Assembly: GCA_946482375.1 (NCBI GenBank)
Contig: CAMLRH010000018.1
Span: 1 to 18,573, forward strand
Length of the DNA: 18,573 bases
Direction: 5' to 3'
DNA from: an uncultured Caulobacteraceae bacterium
GTDB lineage: Bacteria > Pseudomonadota > Alphaproteobacteria > Caulobacterales > Caulobacteraceae
The notes under the pieces were generated by a model, which did not search any database, had not been told where the DNA came from, and saw nothing but the letters and a program-made list of their open reading frames with translations. The translations under genes were made by a program, and so were the position numbers. Below, piece after piece: positions 1 to 7,631 of this stretch. Numbering within the stretch: the first letter of the stretch is position 1; every line of letters starts with the position of its first letter.

Positions 1-977
1 TGTTGCTGCTGGCGCCCGCCGCCGCCCATGCCCAGGCTGCCGACCCCTACGATCAGGCCGTCGCCGCGCGGCTGGCCGGCCGCAACGCCGAGGCGATCCG
101 CATCCTGGAGCCGCTCTCGCGGGAGCGGGCTAACGACGCCGACGTCTGGCTGAACCTTGGCCTCGTCTACATGGCCGAGGGCCGTCTCGACGACGCCGAC
201 CGGGCGCTGGCGACGGCGCGCACGCTCGCGCCCGACTATCGGGACGTGAAGGACGCGCAGGCGCGGCTGGCGCGGATGCGGGCCGAGCCCGCGACGCCGG
301 CATGGCGGCTGGACGCGGGCGCGAGCTACAGCCGGCTGTCCGCCGGGCTCGAGCCGTGGCGGGGGGCCTGGCTCTACCTCGGCCGTCGGATGGGCGCGAA
401 CTCGGTGACGTTTGGCGTCGAGCACACCGACCGCTTTGGCCGCAGCGACATTTATCTGGAAGGCCAGGCCGCGCGGGATTTCGGCGCCTGGAACGGCTAC
501 GGGGCCGTCGGCGGAACGCCGGACGCGGACCACCGACCAGAGGTGGCGCTGAAGGCCGGCGCGGGCCTGAACGGCGGCGACATCGGCGGCGGCTGGGCCG
601 CGCGGCCGGGGATCGACACCAGTTGGGCGCGCTACGCCAGCGGCGACGTGAAATCTCTGCAGCCGCGACTGACGTTGGAGCATGAAATGCTGGCGCTGAC
701 CGGCCGCTGGATCGCCACTTGGGACGAGTTCGACGAATTCCGCTCCGGCTACAGCCTGAACGGCGAGCTGCGCGTGACCGACCGTTGGCGGCTCTACGCC
801 GGCTGGGCGGACGCGCCGGAGTCGTCGGAAGGCGTCACCATCGACGTGCGGGCGGCCAGCCTGGGTGTCGGCGTCGACCTGGACGAGCGCACGGCCATCC
901 GGCTCGACGGGACGAAGGAGGATCGCGGCCCCTACGACCGCGACGAGGTTTCGGTGGGACTGACCCGACGGTTCTGA
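1..977 (+). CDS. YaiO-like outer-membrane beta-barrel protein with N-terminal TPR, 5'-partial
   Basis: Probable outer-membrane component of a surface polysaccharide export or modification system. The reading frame is open to the left edge. The first residues visible read as the end of a Sec signal peptide (LLLAPAAAHA, then QA), so the true start lies just upstream and the TTG at 3 is unlikely to be it. Residues about 15-95 form one to two tetratricopeptide-like helical pairs (VWLNLGLVYMAEGRLDDADRAL). From about residue 100 to the end, alternating aromatic and polar strands (GAWLYLGRRMG, WRLYAGWADAPE) end in a terminal phenylalanine (GLTRRF), the usual signal for beta-barrel insertion. TPR plus short barrel matches the YaiO family. 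In E. coli yaiO sits next to the glycosyltransferase gene yaiP. Here the stop is 3 bases before the HEAT-repeat gene and a glycosyltransferase follows, so polysaccharide function is inferred from context. The transported product is unknown. Confidence 0.78.
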   Translation, partial: LLLAPAAAHAQAADPYDQAVAARLAGRNAEAIRILEPLSRERANDADVWLNLGLVYMAEGRLDDADRALATARTLAPDYRDVKDAQARLARMRAEPATPAWRLDAGASYSRLSAGLEPWRGAWLYLGRRMGANSVTFGVEHTDRFGRSDIYLEGQAARDFGAWNGYGAVGGTPDADHRPEVALKAGAGLNGGDIGGGWAARPGIDTSWARYASGDVKSLQPRLTLEHEMLALTGRWIATWDEFDEFRSGYSLNGELRVTDRWRLYAGWADAPESSEGVTIDVRAASLGVGVDLDERTAIRLDGTKEDRGPYDRDEVSVGLTRRF

Positions 978-980
978 CCC

Positions 981-2027
981 ATGAACGGCCTCATGCTCCT
1001 GTGGTGGACCGCGATCGTTCTGTCGGCCACCTCGATTCTCTGGATGAGCGGTCTGATCGTCGGCCGCTGGTTCCGCTCGCGGCGCGAGGCGAAGTACGCG
1101 GCCGAGCGCAAGGTGGTGGACGGCGCGCTGGTCTCGCTGCTGCAGGGCGACACCGCCGAGCGCCGCCGGCTGGTCCCCAAACTACGCGGGGCGCACGCCA
1201 CGGCCGAGGCGCTGAACGAAGTGCTGGGACTGGTGCGCGGCGCCGACCGCGAACGGCTGCTGACCAGCCTCAAGGGGCTCGGTGTCGATGACGTCATCCG
1301 GCGCGGCGCGGAACGGGGACGACCGGCGAGCCGCTTGCTGTGCATCGAGGCGCTGGTCGCCTTTCCCGACGAGGAAACCGAGGCGGTGCTGCGCCAGGTG
1401 GCGGTGACGGCGGGCGACCACGACTGCCGGCTAGCGGCAGTCCGCTCCCTCACCGACATGGGCGCCGATCTTTCCATCGGCAGGCTGATCGACGCGATGA
1501 TCTACGACGGGCTGGTCCCGTCCGGCCCCGTCGTCGAACTGCTGCACCGGATGGCGGCGCGCTGGCCGCAGGACATGGCCGTGTCGCTGAGCCGCGATGA
1601 CCTGACGCCGTCGATCCGCCCGCTGGTGGTCGAGGCGCTGGGCGGGACGGGCGACTACAACATGATCCCGCTGCTCAGCGAGGCGGTTGGCGATCCCAAC
1701 ACGGAAGTCCGCGCCGCCGCCGTGCGCGCACTCGGACACCTGGCTCACCCGGCGGCGGCCACGGCGCTGCGCCTGGCGCTCAAGGACGAGGCCTGGGCCG
1801 TCCGCGCGCTGGCCGCCGAGGCGGCGGGACGCACCGGGCTCATCGGGCTTGCGCCCCAGCTGGAGGCCGCGCTGGCCGATCCGGCCTGGTGGGTGCGCCA
1901 CCGGGCGGCGGGCGCGCTGGCGCGGCTTGGGCCCGAAGGCATGCAGCTGCTGAAGAACGCGGCGAAGGGGCCTGACGAGGTCGCCAGCAACACGGCGTCG
2001 CTGGCGCTGGCGGAGCAGGCCGGATGA
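981..2027 (+). CDS. Membrane-anchored HEAT-repeat protein
   Basis: A 348-residue protein of unknown specific function, probably a scaffold or adaptor for its operon partners. Residues about 5-28 form one transmembrane helix (LLWWTAIVLSATSILWMSGL), followed by a basic stretch (GRWFRSRREAKY) that by the positive-inside rule leaves the large C-terminal part in the cytoplasm. From about residue 115 the protein is helical. HEAT-type repeats are clearest at about 212-335, with the typical spacing of VRAAAVRALGHL, VRALAAEAAGR and VRHRAAGALARLG. No catalytic motif was seen. The start lies 3 bases after the YaiO-like gene, and the stop overlaps the glycosyltransferase start as ATGA (2024-2027), so the three genes are almost certainly co-translated. 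I infer that it links the glycosyltransferase to an envelope partner or regulates it. Direct evidence for that role is absent. Confidence 0.8.
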   Translation: MNGLMLLWWTAIVLSATSILWMSGLIVGRWFRSRREAKYAAERKVVDGALVSLLQGDTAERRRLVPKLRGAHATAEALNEVLGLVRGADRERLLTSLKGLGVDDVIRRGAERGRPASRLLCIEALVAFPDEETEAVLRQVAVTAGDHDCRLAAVRSLTDMGADLSIGRLIDAMIYDGLVPSGPVVELLHRMAARWPQDMAVSLSRDDLTPSIRPLVVEALGGTGDYNMIPLLSEAVGDPNTEVRAAAVRALGHLAHPAAATALRLALKDEAWAVRALAAEAAGRTGLIGLAPQLEAALADPAWWVRHRAAGALARLGPEGMQLLKNAAKGPDEVASNTASLALAEQAG

Positions 2028-3445
2028 CGGCGCAGGTTCTCGATATCCTGATGGGGATGGCGCAGGGCGTGGCGCTGTTCGTCATCGCCACCGGCCTGCT
2101 GCAGAACATCCTCTACCTGATCCAGCTGCTGCTGGCGGCGCGGGCGCTGGCGCTTCGGCCGCCGGTCGCCCAGCCCAGCCTGTTGTGGCGGCGATACTCG
2201 GAGAGCGCGCCGCCGATCACCCTCCTCGTGCCCGCCTACAACGAGGAAATGACCATCGTCGAAAGCCTGCGTTCGCTGCTGTCCTTGCAGTACCCGGCAT
2301 TCGAGATCGTGGTCGTCAACGACGGTTCGAAGGACGGCACGCTACAGGCGCTGATCGACGCCTTCGAGCTCAAGCCCGTGAAACGGCACTACGAGATCGC
2401 CGCCCCCTGCGCGACTATCCGCGGGCTGTACGGCGCCAAGACCCAGCCGCGCCTGCTGGTCGTGGACAAGGAAAACGGCGGCAAGGCCGACGCGCTCAAC
2501 GCGGCGATCAACCTCGGCCGCGCTCCCATCGTCTGCTCCATGGACGCCGACAGCCTCCTGGAGCCCGACGCCCTGATCCGGGCGGTGCGGCCATTCATCG
2601 AGGACCCCGAGCGCGTCATCGCCGTTGGCGGCACCATCCGCATCGCCAACGGCTGCGAGATTTCGCATGGGCGGGTGGTGCGGGTCGGCGCGCCGCGAAA
2701 CTTCCTGGCGTTGCTGCAGACGGTCGAATACCTGCGCGCCTTCCTGATGGCGCGGCTGGCGTGGAGCCGGATCGAGGCGCTGACCATCATCTCCGGCGCC
2801 TTCGGCCTGTTCCGCCGGCAGGCGGTGCTCGACGTCGGCGGCTACAGCCACAAGACCGTCGGCGAGGACATGGAGCTGATCATCAAGCTCCACAGGCACT
2901 ATCGCGATATCAAGAAGCCCTACCGCATCGAGTTCGTGCCTGAGCCGTTCTGCTGGACCGAAGCGCCCGTGACCCTGGACGTGCTGGGGCGTCAGCGCGC
3001 CCGCTGGCACCGGGGGGCGCTGGAATGCTTCGTGCGCCATCGCGACATGGCCTTCAATCCGAAGTACGGCCGCATCGGCTCGATCGGCTTCGGCTACATT
3101 CTGCTGGTCGATGTGCTGGGGCCGGTGATCGAGGCGTTGGGCTATGTGCTGATCCCGGCCTTCTGGGTGCTTGGCCTGTTGTCGATGGACTACCTGCTCG
3201 CCTTCCTGGCGGTGAGCTTCGGCTTCGGCGTGGTGGTCAGCGTCGGCGCGCTGGCGCTGGAGGAGGCGGAACTGCGGCGCTTTCCGACCGCGCGCAGCCT
3301 GGTGATCCTGATGTTCGCCGCCATCATCGAGAACTTCGGCTATCGCCAGCTCAACAACTTCTGGCGACTGCGCGGCACGTGGCAGTTCCTGACCGGCGCC
3401 CAGAGCTGGGGGACGATGACCCGCCGGGGCTTCAAGCGGGCCTGA
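2024..3445 (+). CDS. Membrane glycosyltransferase family 2 (processive PgaC/BcsA-like)
   Basis: Inner-membrane enzyme that probably polymerises a polysaccharide from a nucleotide-sugar on the cytoplasmic face. The 473 residues start with one or two hydrophobic helices (about 7-40), then a GT-A domain. All processive GT2 signatures are visible: PAYNEE (70-75), D100 in VVNDGSKDGT, NGGKADALN (151-159), the DxD pair D174/D176 in SMDADS, the acceptor-site GED at 280-282, and QRARW at 324-328 (the Q/RxxRW motif of cellulose, hyaluronan and PNAG synthases). Residues about 350-440 hold several transmembrane segments. The C-terminus (FGYRQLNNFWRLRGTWQFL) resembles PgaC-type enzymes. It overlaps the HEAT-repeat stop by 4 bases and converges with the Hpt gene, overlapping 14 bases at the 3' ends. 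The sugar used cannot be read from the sequence. The PgaC-like tail suggests, but does not show, an amino sugar. Confidence 0.88.
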   Translation: MTAQVLDILMGMAQGVALFVIATGLLQNILYLIQLLLAARALALRPPVAQPSLLWRRYSESAPPITLLVPAYNEEMTIVESLRSLLSLQYPAFEIVVVNDGSKDGTLQALIDAFELKPVKRHYEIAAPCATIRGLYGAKTQPRLLVVDKENGGKADALNAAINLGRAPIVCSMDADSLLEPDALIRAVRPFIEDPERVIAVGGTIRIANGCEISHGRVVRVGAPRNFLALLQTVEYLRAFLMARLAWSRIEALTIISGAFGLFRRQAVLDVGGYSHKTVGEDMELIIKLHRHYRDIKKPYRIEFVPEPFCWTEAPVTLDVLGRQRARWHRGALECFVRHRDMAFNPKYGRIGSIGFGYILLVDVLGPVIEALGYVLIPAFWVLGLLSMDYLLAFLAVSFGFGVVVSVGALALEEAELRRFPTARSLVILMFAAIIENFGYRQLNNFWRLRGTWQFLTGAQSWGTMTRRGFKRA

Positions 3446-3692
3446 GCGCGGCCTCCACCGCAGCGATCAGCGCCTCGATGTCGGCGGGATCGGGCGAACG
3501 GCCGTCGGCCAGCGCCTCGTCGACAGGCTCGGCGCGGGCGCTGATCTCGGGAAAGCCGAAGGTGCCGGCGGCGCCGCTCAGGCCATGCACGGTCTTGCGG
3601 AAATCGGGATGCGCCGGGTCGCGCAGGATGGGGATCTCAGTCTGGCAGCGGTCTAGGAACCGCGCCCGGAAAGCCGCCATCGGATCGCTCAT
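3432..3692 (-). CDS. Hpt (histidine phosphotransfer) domain protein
   Basis: Small 86-residue cytoplasmic phosphotransfer protein. Its core is KTVHGLSGAAGTFGF, which has the Hpt signature H-x-L-x-G-x-x-x-x-F, with the phosphorylatable histidine at about residue 36. The flanking helices and overall length suit a minimal four-helix Hpt module. It is the last gene of a minus-strand operon, and its start overlaps the response-regulator stop as ATGA (3689-3692). Together with the hybrid kinase and the single-domain receiver it completes a His-Asp-His-Asp relay. By family knowledge it would take phosphate from a kinase receiver and pass it to the free response regulator or to an unlinked regulator. 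Its 3' end overlaps the convergent glycosyltransferase gene by 14 bases. Confidence 0.86.
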   Translation of the reverse strand: MSDPMAAFRARFLDRCQTEIPILRDPAHPDFRKTVHGLSGAAGTFGFPEISARAEPVDEALADGRSPDPADIEALIAAVEAALRPA

Positions 3693-4057
3693 GCGGCCGC
3701 CAGGATGGAGCGGACGTCCTGGGCCAGCGTCATCGGGTCGAACGGCTTGGTGATGACGCCCGCGGCGCCGAGGCCCATCAGCCGCGCCTTGTCCTGCGCC
3801 TGGGCACGGGCGGTCATGAAGATCACCGGCGTGGCGGCGAGCGCGGCCTGCCTGCGGATTTCGGCCAGCGTGGCGGGACCGTCCATCTCCGGCATCATCA
3901 CGTCGAGCAGGATGACGTCCGGCGTCCAGCCAGCGAGCAGCTCAAGCGCGGCGGGGCCGGAGGGCGCCTGACGCACCTCCATCGAACCGTCCATCTCCAG
4001 CGCCATGGCGGCGACCTCGCGGATGTCCGGTTCGTCATCGACGTGAAGCAGTTTCAT
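3689..4057 (-). CDS. Single-domain response regulator (CheY-like receiver)
   Basis: A 122-residue stand-alone receiver domain. The acidic pocket is LHVDDEPD (D7, D8), the phospho-acceptor is D52 in ILLDVMMPEMDG, the switch threonine is T82 in FMTAR, and the conserved lysine is K104 in VITKPFDP. No DNA-binding or enzymatic output domain is attached, so it acts by protein contact or as a phosphate sink or relay intermediate, as in other single-domain response regulators such as Caulobacter DivK. Its start overlaps the hybrid kinase stop by 4 bases (ATGA at 4054-4057), and its stop overlaps the Hpt start in the same way. This makes a translationally coupled kinase-receiver-Hpt operon. The downstream effector is not encoded in the window. 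Confidence 0.9.
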   Translation of the reverse strand: MKLLHVDDEPDIREVAAMALEMDGSMEVRQAPSGPAALELLAGWTPDVILLDVMMPEMDGPATLAEIRRQAALAATPVIFMTARAQAQDKARLMGLGAAGVITKPFDPMTLAQDVRSILAAA

Positions 4058-6594
4058 TGGGTCGCCTCCGCCGGCGCGGCCAGGCGCCGGACCACGCGGG
4101 CGAGGTAGTCCAGCGAAGTGCGCGATTTGGTCAACACGGCGTCGACGTTGGCCGCGAGGTTGCGGTCGTCGACCTCCTGGGCCGAGAAGATGATCACCGG
4201 CGCCACGCGGTCGGGGTTGCTGTTGAGTTGCGGCAGCAGTTCGAGCCCGGACCCGTCGCTGAGCGCGATGTCGAGAATGACCACGTCGGGCGAGGCGCGC
4301 TCCAGCAGCCGGCGCGCGGACCTCAGGCTGTCAGCCGACAGCACGTCGCAGCGGTCGCCCAGCACCTCGGCGACGATGCGGCGCACGTCGCTGTCGTCGT
4401 CGACGTGCAGCACGATCGGCCGGTGCTGTTGGCCGTCGACCGCCGAAGCGACCGCGCCGCGCAGACTTTCCGCGTTGACTGGCTTCTGCAGCCAATCGAC
4501 GAGTTCGACCCCTTCGGCGCCGGTGTCCGCCTGCGCCGAGACCACGACGACGGGGAAGTCGCGGGTGTCGTCCCGCTCGCGCAGCCGCGCCAGCAGGTCG
4601 AGGCCGTTGCCGTCGGGCAGGCGCAGGTCGAGCAGGAGGGCGCGGTAGCGACCCGGCTCGGCCAGCGCCTCTTCAGCCTCGGCGATGGTGTGCGCGTGAT
4701 CGACGGCGTAACCGTCGACGGCGAGCATCTGGGTAAGGACGCTCGCCACATCGTCATCGTCCTCGCAGAGCAGCAGGCGGCCGACCGGCGCTTCGGGCTG
4801 GCGCGGCGTGTCGGCGCTGACCGGCAGTTCGAAATGGAAGGCCGCACCCTTGCCGGCCTTGCTGTCGAACCAGATGCGGCCGCCGTGGCGCTCGACGATT
4901 TCCCTGGTGATGGCCAGCCCCAGTCCCGTGCCGCCCTTCTCGCGGGTGTCCGAAGAGTCGGCTTGGGCGAACTTGGCGAAGATGCGGTCGCGGAACTGCT
5001 CGGGCACACCCGGCCCGTGGTCGCGCACGGTCAGACGCGCGCGGCCGCCGACGGAGGTGATCATCACCTCCACCGGCTGGTCCGGCGGGGAGTACTTGGC
5101 GGCGTTGGAGAGCAGGTTGACGATCACCTGCGTCATGCGATCGGCGTCGGCGCGGACGATCACCGGCGCGCCCGGCCCGTTGAGCGCGAAGCGGACGTTG
5201 GCGTAGCCGCCGACGGACTCGATGGCCTTCGCGGCCAGCTCCGTCAGTTCCAGCGGGGCGAGCTCGAAGGTCATGTTCCCCGACTGCAGCTTCTCCATGT
5301 CGAGGATGTCGTTGATGAGTCGCTCCAGCCGCTGCGAGTTCGACTGGGCGATGGTGATCAGCCGGAGCGCCCGATCGGGCAGCTCGCCCGCCGCGCCGCC
5401 GGACAGCAAGCCGAGCGACCCGGCGATTGAGGTCAGCGGCGTGCGCAGCTCGTGGCTGACTGTGGAGACGAACTCGGCCTTCTCCCGCTCCACCTTCTTG
5501 CGCTCGGTGGCGTCGCGGACGACGGCGACGGTGTGGACGCCGTCGGGCTGGACCATCTCGCCCAGCACCACGTCGACGGGGAAGCGGGCGCCGTCCTTGC
5601 GCTTGGCGCGCAGCTCGTGGACCTCGGCCTGGCCGATGCGATCTTTCGCCGCCGAAAGGCGCTGCAGGAAGACGCCCTCCTGACCCGGCGCGAGATCGAC
5701 CAGGGTCGAGACGTCGCGACGCAGCAGCTCCTCGGCCTGATACCCGAACAGCCGCTCGCAGGCCTTGTTGATGGTCTCGATGCTGCCGCTGGGGTTCAGC
5801 GTCAGGATGGCGTCCATGGCGTTGTCGAAGATCGCCTGGCGCCGGTCGCTCTCGGCGCGGACGTGGGTGAGGTAGGCATTGCGGGTGTTGAGATAGCGCC
5901 AGGCCATCAGCGCCGCCGCAATGACAGCGAGGCCCAGCAGGCCCAGCGTCATCGTCGCCGTTCGGCGGGTGGTTTCAGTGCGCTGGGCGCCCAGCGCCAG
6001 CCGCTGCTTGAGCGTGGCGGCTTCGGCGGCGGTCATTTCGGCGACCGTGCCGCGGATGGCGTCCATCTGGGCCTTGCCCTGACCCTCGGCGATGAAGTCG
6101 GCCGCCGCCATGCCGCCCTGCTGGTCCCGGATGGCGAGCGCGTGGGCCATATGGGTGAACTTTGTGTCTTGCTGCCGTCGCAGGGTGGCCAGGCGGCGCA
6201 GCTGGCCCGGCTGGTCGGCGAAAAGATCCTCCAGCTTTTCCAGCTGCTTGGGGATTTCACGGTTGGCCTTCTCGTACGGCGCGAGGAATTCCGACCGGCC
6301 GGTCAGCAGATAGCCGCGCTGCCCAGTCTCGCCGTCCTGCATGAGGGAGAAGACCTGCTGGATCTGGCTGCGGGTCTCGTAGGAGCGGTTGATCTGCGCG
6401 CGCAGCGCCCGCTCGCTGTCCATCTGGACGTAGAGGGCGCGGCCCGCCAGCAAAAGCAGGATCGGCACCAGAACCATGGCGATGGCCGCGGCCAGCCAGA
6501 AAACCCGTTCAGTAGACCGCCGCTGCTTGCGGTCCGTCGCGCGCGCCATCCGAATCTCCGCCGTCTCGCGAGGTGGAGAATGGTGAACAACCAT
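4054..6594 (-). CDS. CHASE3-PAS hybrid sensor histidine kinase with two receiver domains
   Basis: An 846-residue inner-membrane sensor kinase. Order of parts: transmembrane helix about 31-50; CHASE3-type periplasmic domain about 58-210 (QDGETGQRGYLLTG at 86-99 is the family hallmark); second helix about 214-232; PAS domain about 250-365; HisKA with phospho-acceptor H381 in STVSHELRTPL; HATPase with the N box near N493/N497, DHGPGVP and GGTGLGLAI; receiver 1 with D656 and K704; receiver 2 with D775 and K823. Both receivers keep the acidic pocket, acceptor and lysine, so both look active. Two starts are plausible: ATG at 6594 (AAGGA 7 bases upstream) and ATG at 6549 (GGAG 6 bases upstream). I keep the longer. 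It leads the operon with the receiver and Hpt genes and lies just downstream of tRNA-Gly. CHASE3 ligands are generally unknown. Control of the convergent polysaccharide operon is inferred from position only. Confidence 0.92.
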   Translation of the reverse strand: MVVHHSPPRETAEIRMARATDRKQRRSTERVFWLAAAIAMVLVPILLLLAGRALYVQMDSERALRAQINRSYETRSQIQQVFSLMQDGETGQRGYLLTGRSEFLAPYEKANREIPKQLEKLEDLFADQPGQLRRLATLRRQQDTKFTHMAHALAIRDQQGGMAAADFIAEGQGKAQMDAIRGTVAEMTAAEAATLKQRLALGAQRTETTRRTATMTLGLLGLAVIAAALMAWRYLNTRNAYLTHVRAESDRRQAIFDNAMDAILTLNPSGSIETINKACERLFGYQAEELLRRDVSTLVDLAPGQEGVFLQRLSAAKDRIGQAEVHELRAKRKDGARFPVDVVLGEMVQPDGVHTVAVVRDATERKKVEREKAEFVSTVSHELRTPLTSIAGSLGLLSGGAAGELPDRALRLITIAQSNSQRLERLINDILDMEKLQSGNMTFELAPLELTELAAKAIESVGGYANVRFALNGPGAPVIVRADADRMTQVIVNLLSNAAKYSPPDQPVEVMITSVGGRARLTVRDHGPGVPEQFRDRIFAKFAQADSSDTREKGGTGLGLAITREIVERHGGRIWFDSKAGKGAAFHFELPVSADTPRQPEAPVGRLLLCEDDDDVASVLTQMLAVDGYAVDHAHTIAEAEEALAEPGRYRALLLDLRLPDGNGLDLLARLRERDDTRDFPVVVVSAQADTGAEGVELVDWLQKPVNAESLRGAVASAVDGQQHRPIVLHVDDDSDVRRIVAEVLGDRCDVLSADSLRSARRLLERASPDVVILDIALSDGSGLELLPQLNSNPDRVAPVIIFSAQEVDDRNLAANVDAVLTKSRTSLDYLARVVRRLAAPAEATQ

Positions 6595-6602
6595 GAACGT
6601 TT

Positions 6603-6618
6603 CCTTCCGCGTGGAAGG
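6603..6618 (-). other. Short hairpin between tRNA-Gly and the hybrid kinase start
   Basis: On the minus strand a perfect 6-bp stem (CCTTCC / GGAAGG) with a 4-base loop lies between the tRNA 3' end and the kinase ATG at 6594. The 3' half of the stem contains part of the AAGGA ribosome-binding sequence of that ATG. It could mask the site or mark the 3' processing region of a tRNA-kinase transcript. No U-run follows, so it is not a typical intrinsic terminator. Confidence 0.4.
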
Positions 6619-6646
6619 GTCTACGTTCCTGTCGATCCGGGAAGAA

Positions 6647-6721
6647 TGGAGCGGGCGATGAGATTCGAACTCACGACCCCAACCTTGGCAAGGTTGTGCT
6701 CTACCCCTGAGCTACGCCCGC
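6647..6721 (-). tRNA. tRNA-Gly (anticodon GCC)
   Basis: A complete 75-nt cloverleaf including an encoded CCA. Acceptor arm GCGGGCG (6715-6721) pairs with CGCCCGC (6651-6657). The D-arm stem GCTC/GAGC carries the loop AGGGGTA. Anticodon stem CAACC/GGTTG encloses TTGCCAA with anticodon GCC at the centre. The T-arm has GTGAG/CTCAT with the TTCGAAT loop. A discriminator T at 6650 precedes CCA at 6647-6649. It reads GGC and GGU glycine codons, GGC being frequent in this GC-rich genome. Only 52 bases separate it from the downstream hybrid kinase on the same strand, with no clear terminator between them, so read-through is possible. Confidence 0.97.
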
Positions 6722-6776
6722 GCTCCGAAGCGTCCTGAGGTAAGTAGGCCGGACGCCCCAAATTTTCGAGAGGCGG

Positions 6777-6805
6777 CTTATGGCAGACGCCCCTTTCGTT
6801 TGCAA
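6777..6805 (-). promoter_or_regulatory. Candidate sigma-70-type promoter of tRNA-Gly
   Basis: On the minus strand TTGCAA (6800-6805) and CATAAG (6777-6782) are separated by exactly 17 bases. Each matches 4 of 6 positions of the general -35 and -10 consensus. Transcription would start near 6770, about 50 bases before the mature tRNA. It partly overlaps the gap after the DUF6065-like gene. The match is suggestive only. Confidence 0.4.
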
Positions 6806-6810
6806 TGGCC

Positions 6811-7587
6811 TCAGCCGCCGAAGCGCGGCGCCTTCAGCCGGCGCTTGTTGACGTGCTCCTTGGGGGCGGGGCCGGTATCTTCCGGCAGCTCGCCCTTGAA
6901 GTAGTAGCGCTGCCAGGCTTCGCGCATGGCGCCGGGGTCCTGCTTCATCAGACGCGCGTTGAAGTCGGAGCGCTGCTTGTACCAGGCCTCGTACTGGCCT
7001 TGCAGCGACTGGTTGGCGGCAAGCCGGCGGATGACCGGCTGGACGTCGTCCATCTGCCGGTCCTGCATCAGGGTGATGAAGCAGAACGGCTCGCCCTTCT
7101 CGAAACGCACGCGGCCGGGCCGGGTGAAGATCCAGTTCATCGTGAAGGGGAAGGGCAGCCAGTCGGTCTCGACGAGGCCGGTCAGGGGCTGGATGCCGTC
7201 CTTGACGTGGTTCGGCGGGCCCATCACCCACATCGACACGCCCGGCGGCGTCCTGAACAGGTAGCCCGGGTGGAAGGTGACGATGCCGCGCGAGAAGTGG
7301 CTCTTCACCAGGTCGTGGAAGCTCGGATGCGGGTGGTCGGGCGTGAAGGTGATGCAGTCCTGGTGGGCGCCGCCGTTCCACTCCGCCGTGAAGCCGGTCG
7401 GGTTGAGGATTTCCCAGCCCGAGGTGTTGGCCATCGACAGCGGCAGGCAGCGGTAGGGATGGCGCTCGGCGAACTTGTCCATCCAGGCGCGCTGCGGGCG
7501 GCCGGGCACGATCTCCGGCGGACGGGGATCGGTTGGATAGCACTCGAGTTCGAGCACCTTGGGTTTGGCGGCGGCGGTCTCTGACAT
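6811..7587 (-). CDS. DUF6065-family protein of unknown function
   Basis: A 258-residue, apparently soluble protein without signal peptide or membrane helix. I recognise it, moderately confidently, as the DUF6065 type. Visible landmarks are an N-terminal [20 protein letters not shown], then [15 protein letters not shown], then [17 protein letters not shown] and [28 protein letters not shown], then [16 protein letters not shown] and [10 protein letters not shown]. The middle is rich in aromatic, His, Asp and Glu residues and could form a beta-sandwich or jelly-roll, but no established catalytic motif was found. The last 60 residues are basic and helical. It is transcribed away from the ProXp-type gene, with 44 bases between the two starts, so the promoters must overlap or be very compact. 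Function cannot be assigned. Confidence 0.75.
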   Translation of the reverse strand: MSETAAAKPKVLELECYPTDPRPPEIVPGRPQRAWMDKFAERHPYRCLPLSMANTSGWEILNPTGFTAEWNGGAHQDCITFTPDHPHPSFHDLVKSHFSRGIVTFHPGYLFRTPPGVSMWVMGPPNHVKDGIQPLTGLVETDWLPFPFTMNWIFTRPGRVRFEKGEPFCFITLMQDRQMDDVQPVIRRLAANQSLQGQYEAWYKQRSDFNARLMKQDPGAMREAWQRYYFKGELPEDTGPAPKEHVNKRRLKAPRFGG

Positions 7588-7631
7588 GCAGCACCTCTAG
7601 CGCCGGGTTCCTCGGGCGAAAAGGGCGGGCT

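Noticed and set aside
4057..5430. Long plus-strand open frame (457 codons) opposite the hybrid kinase
   Set aside because: It lies fully antisense to clear HisKA/HATPase/receiver motifs. Its composition (many D, V, Q, R, G) is that of a shadow frame in GC-rich DNA, and no domain is recognisable.
5452..6738. Long plus-strand open frame (428 codons) over the kinase N-terminal half and the tRNA
   Set aside because: It runs antisense through CHASE3/PAS coding sequence and across tRNA-Gly, and has no domain of its own.
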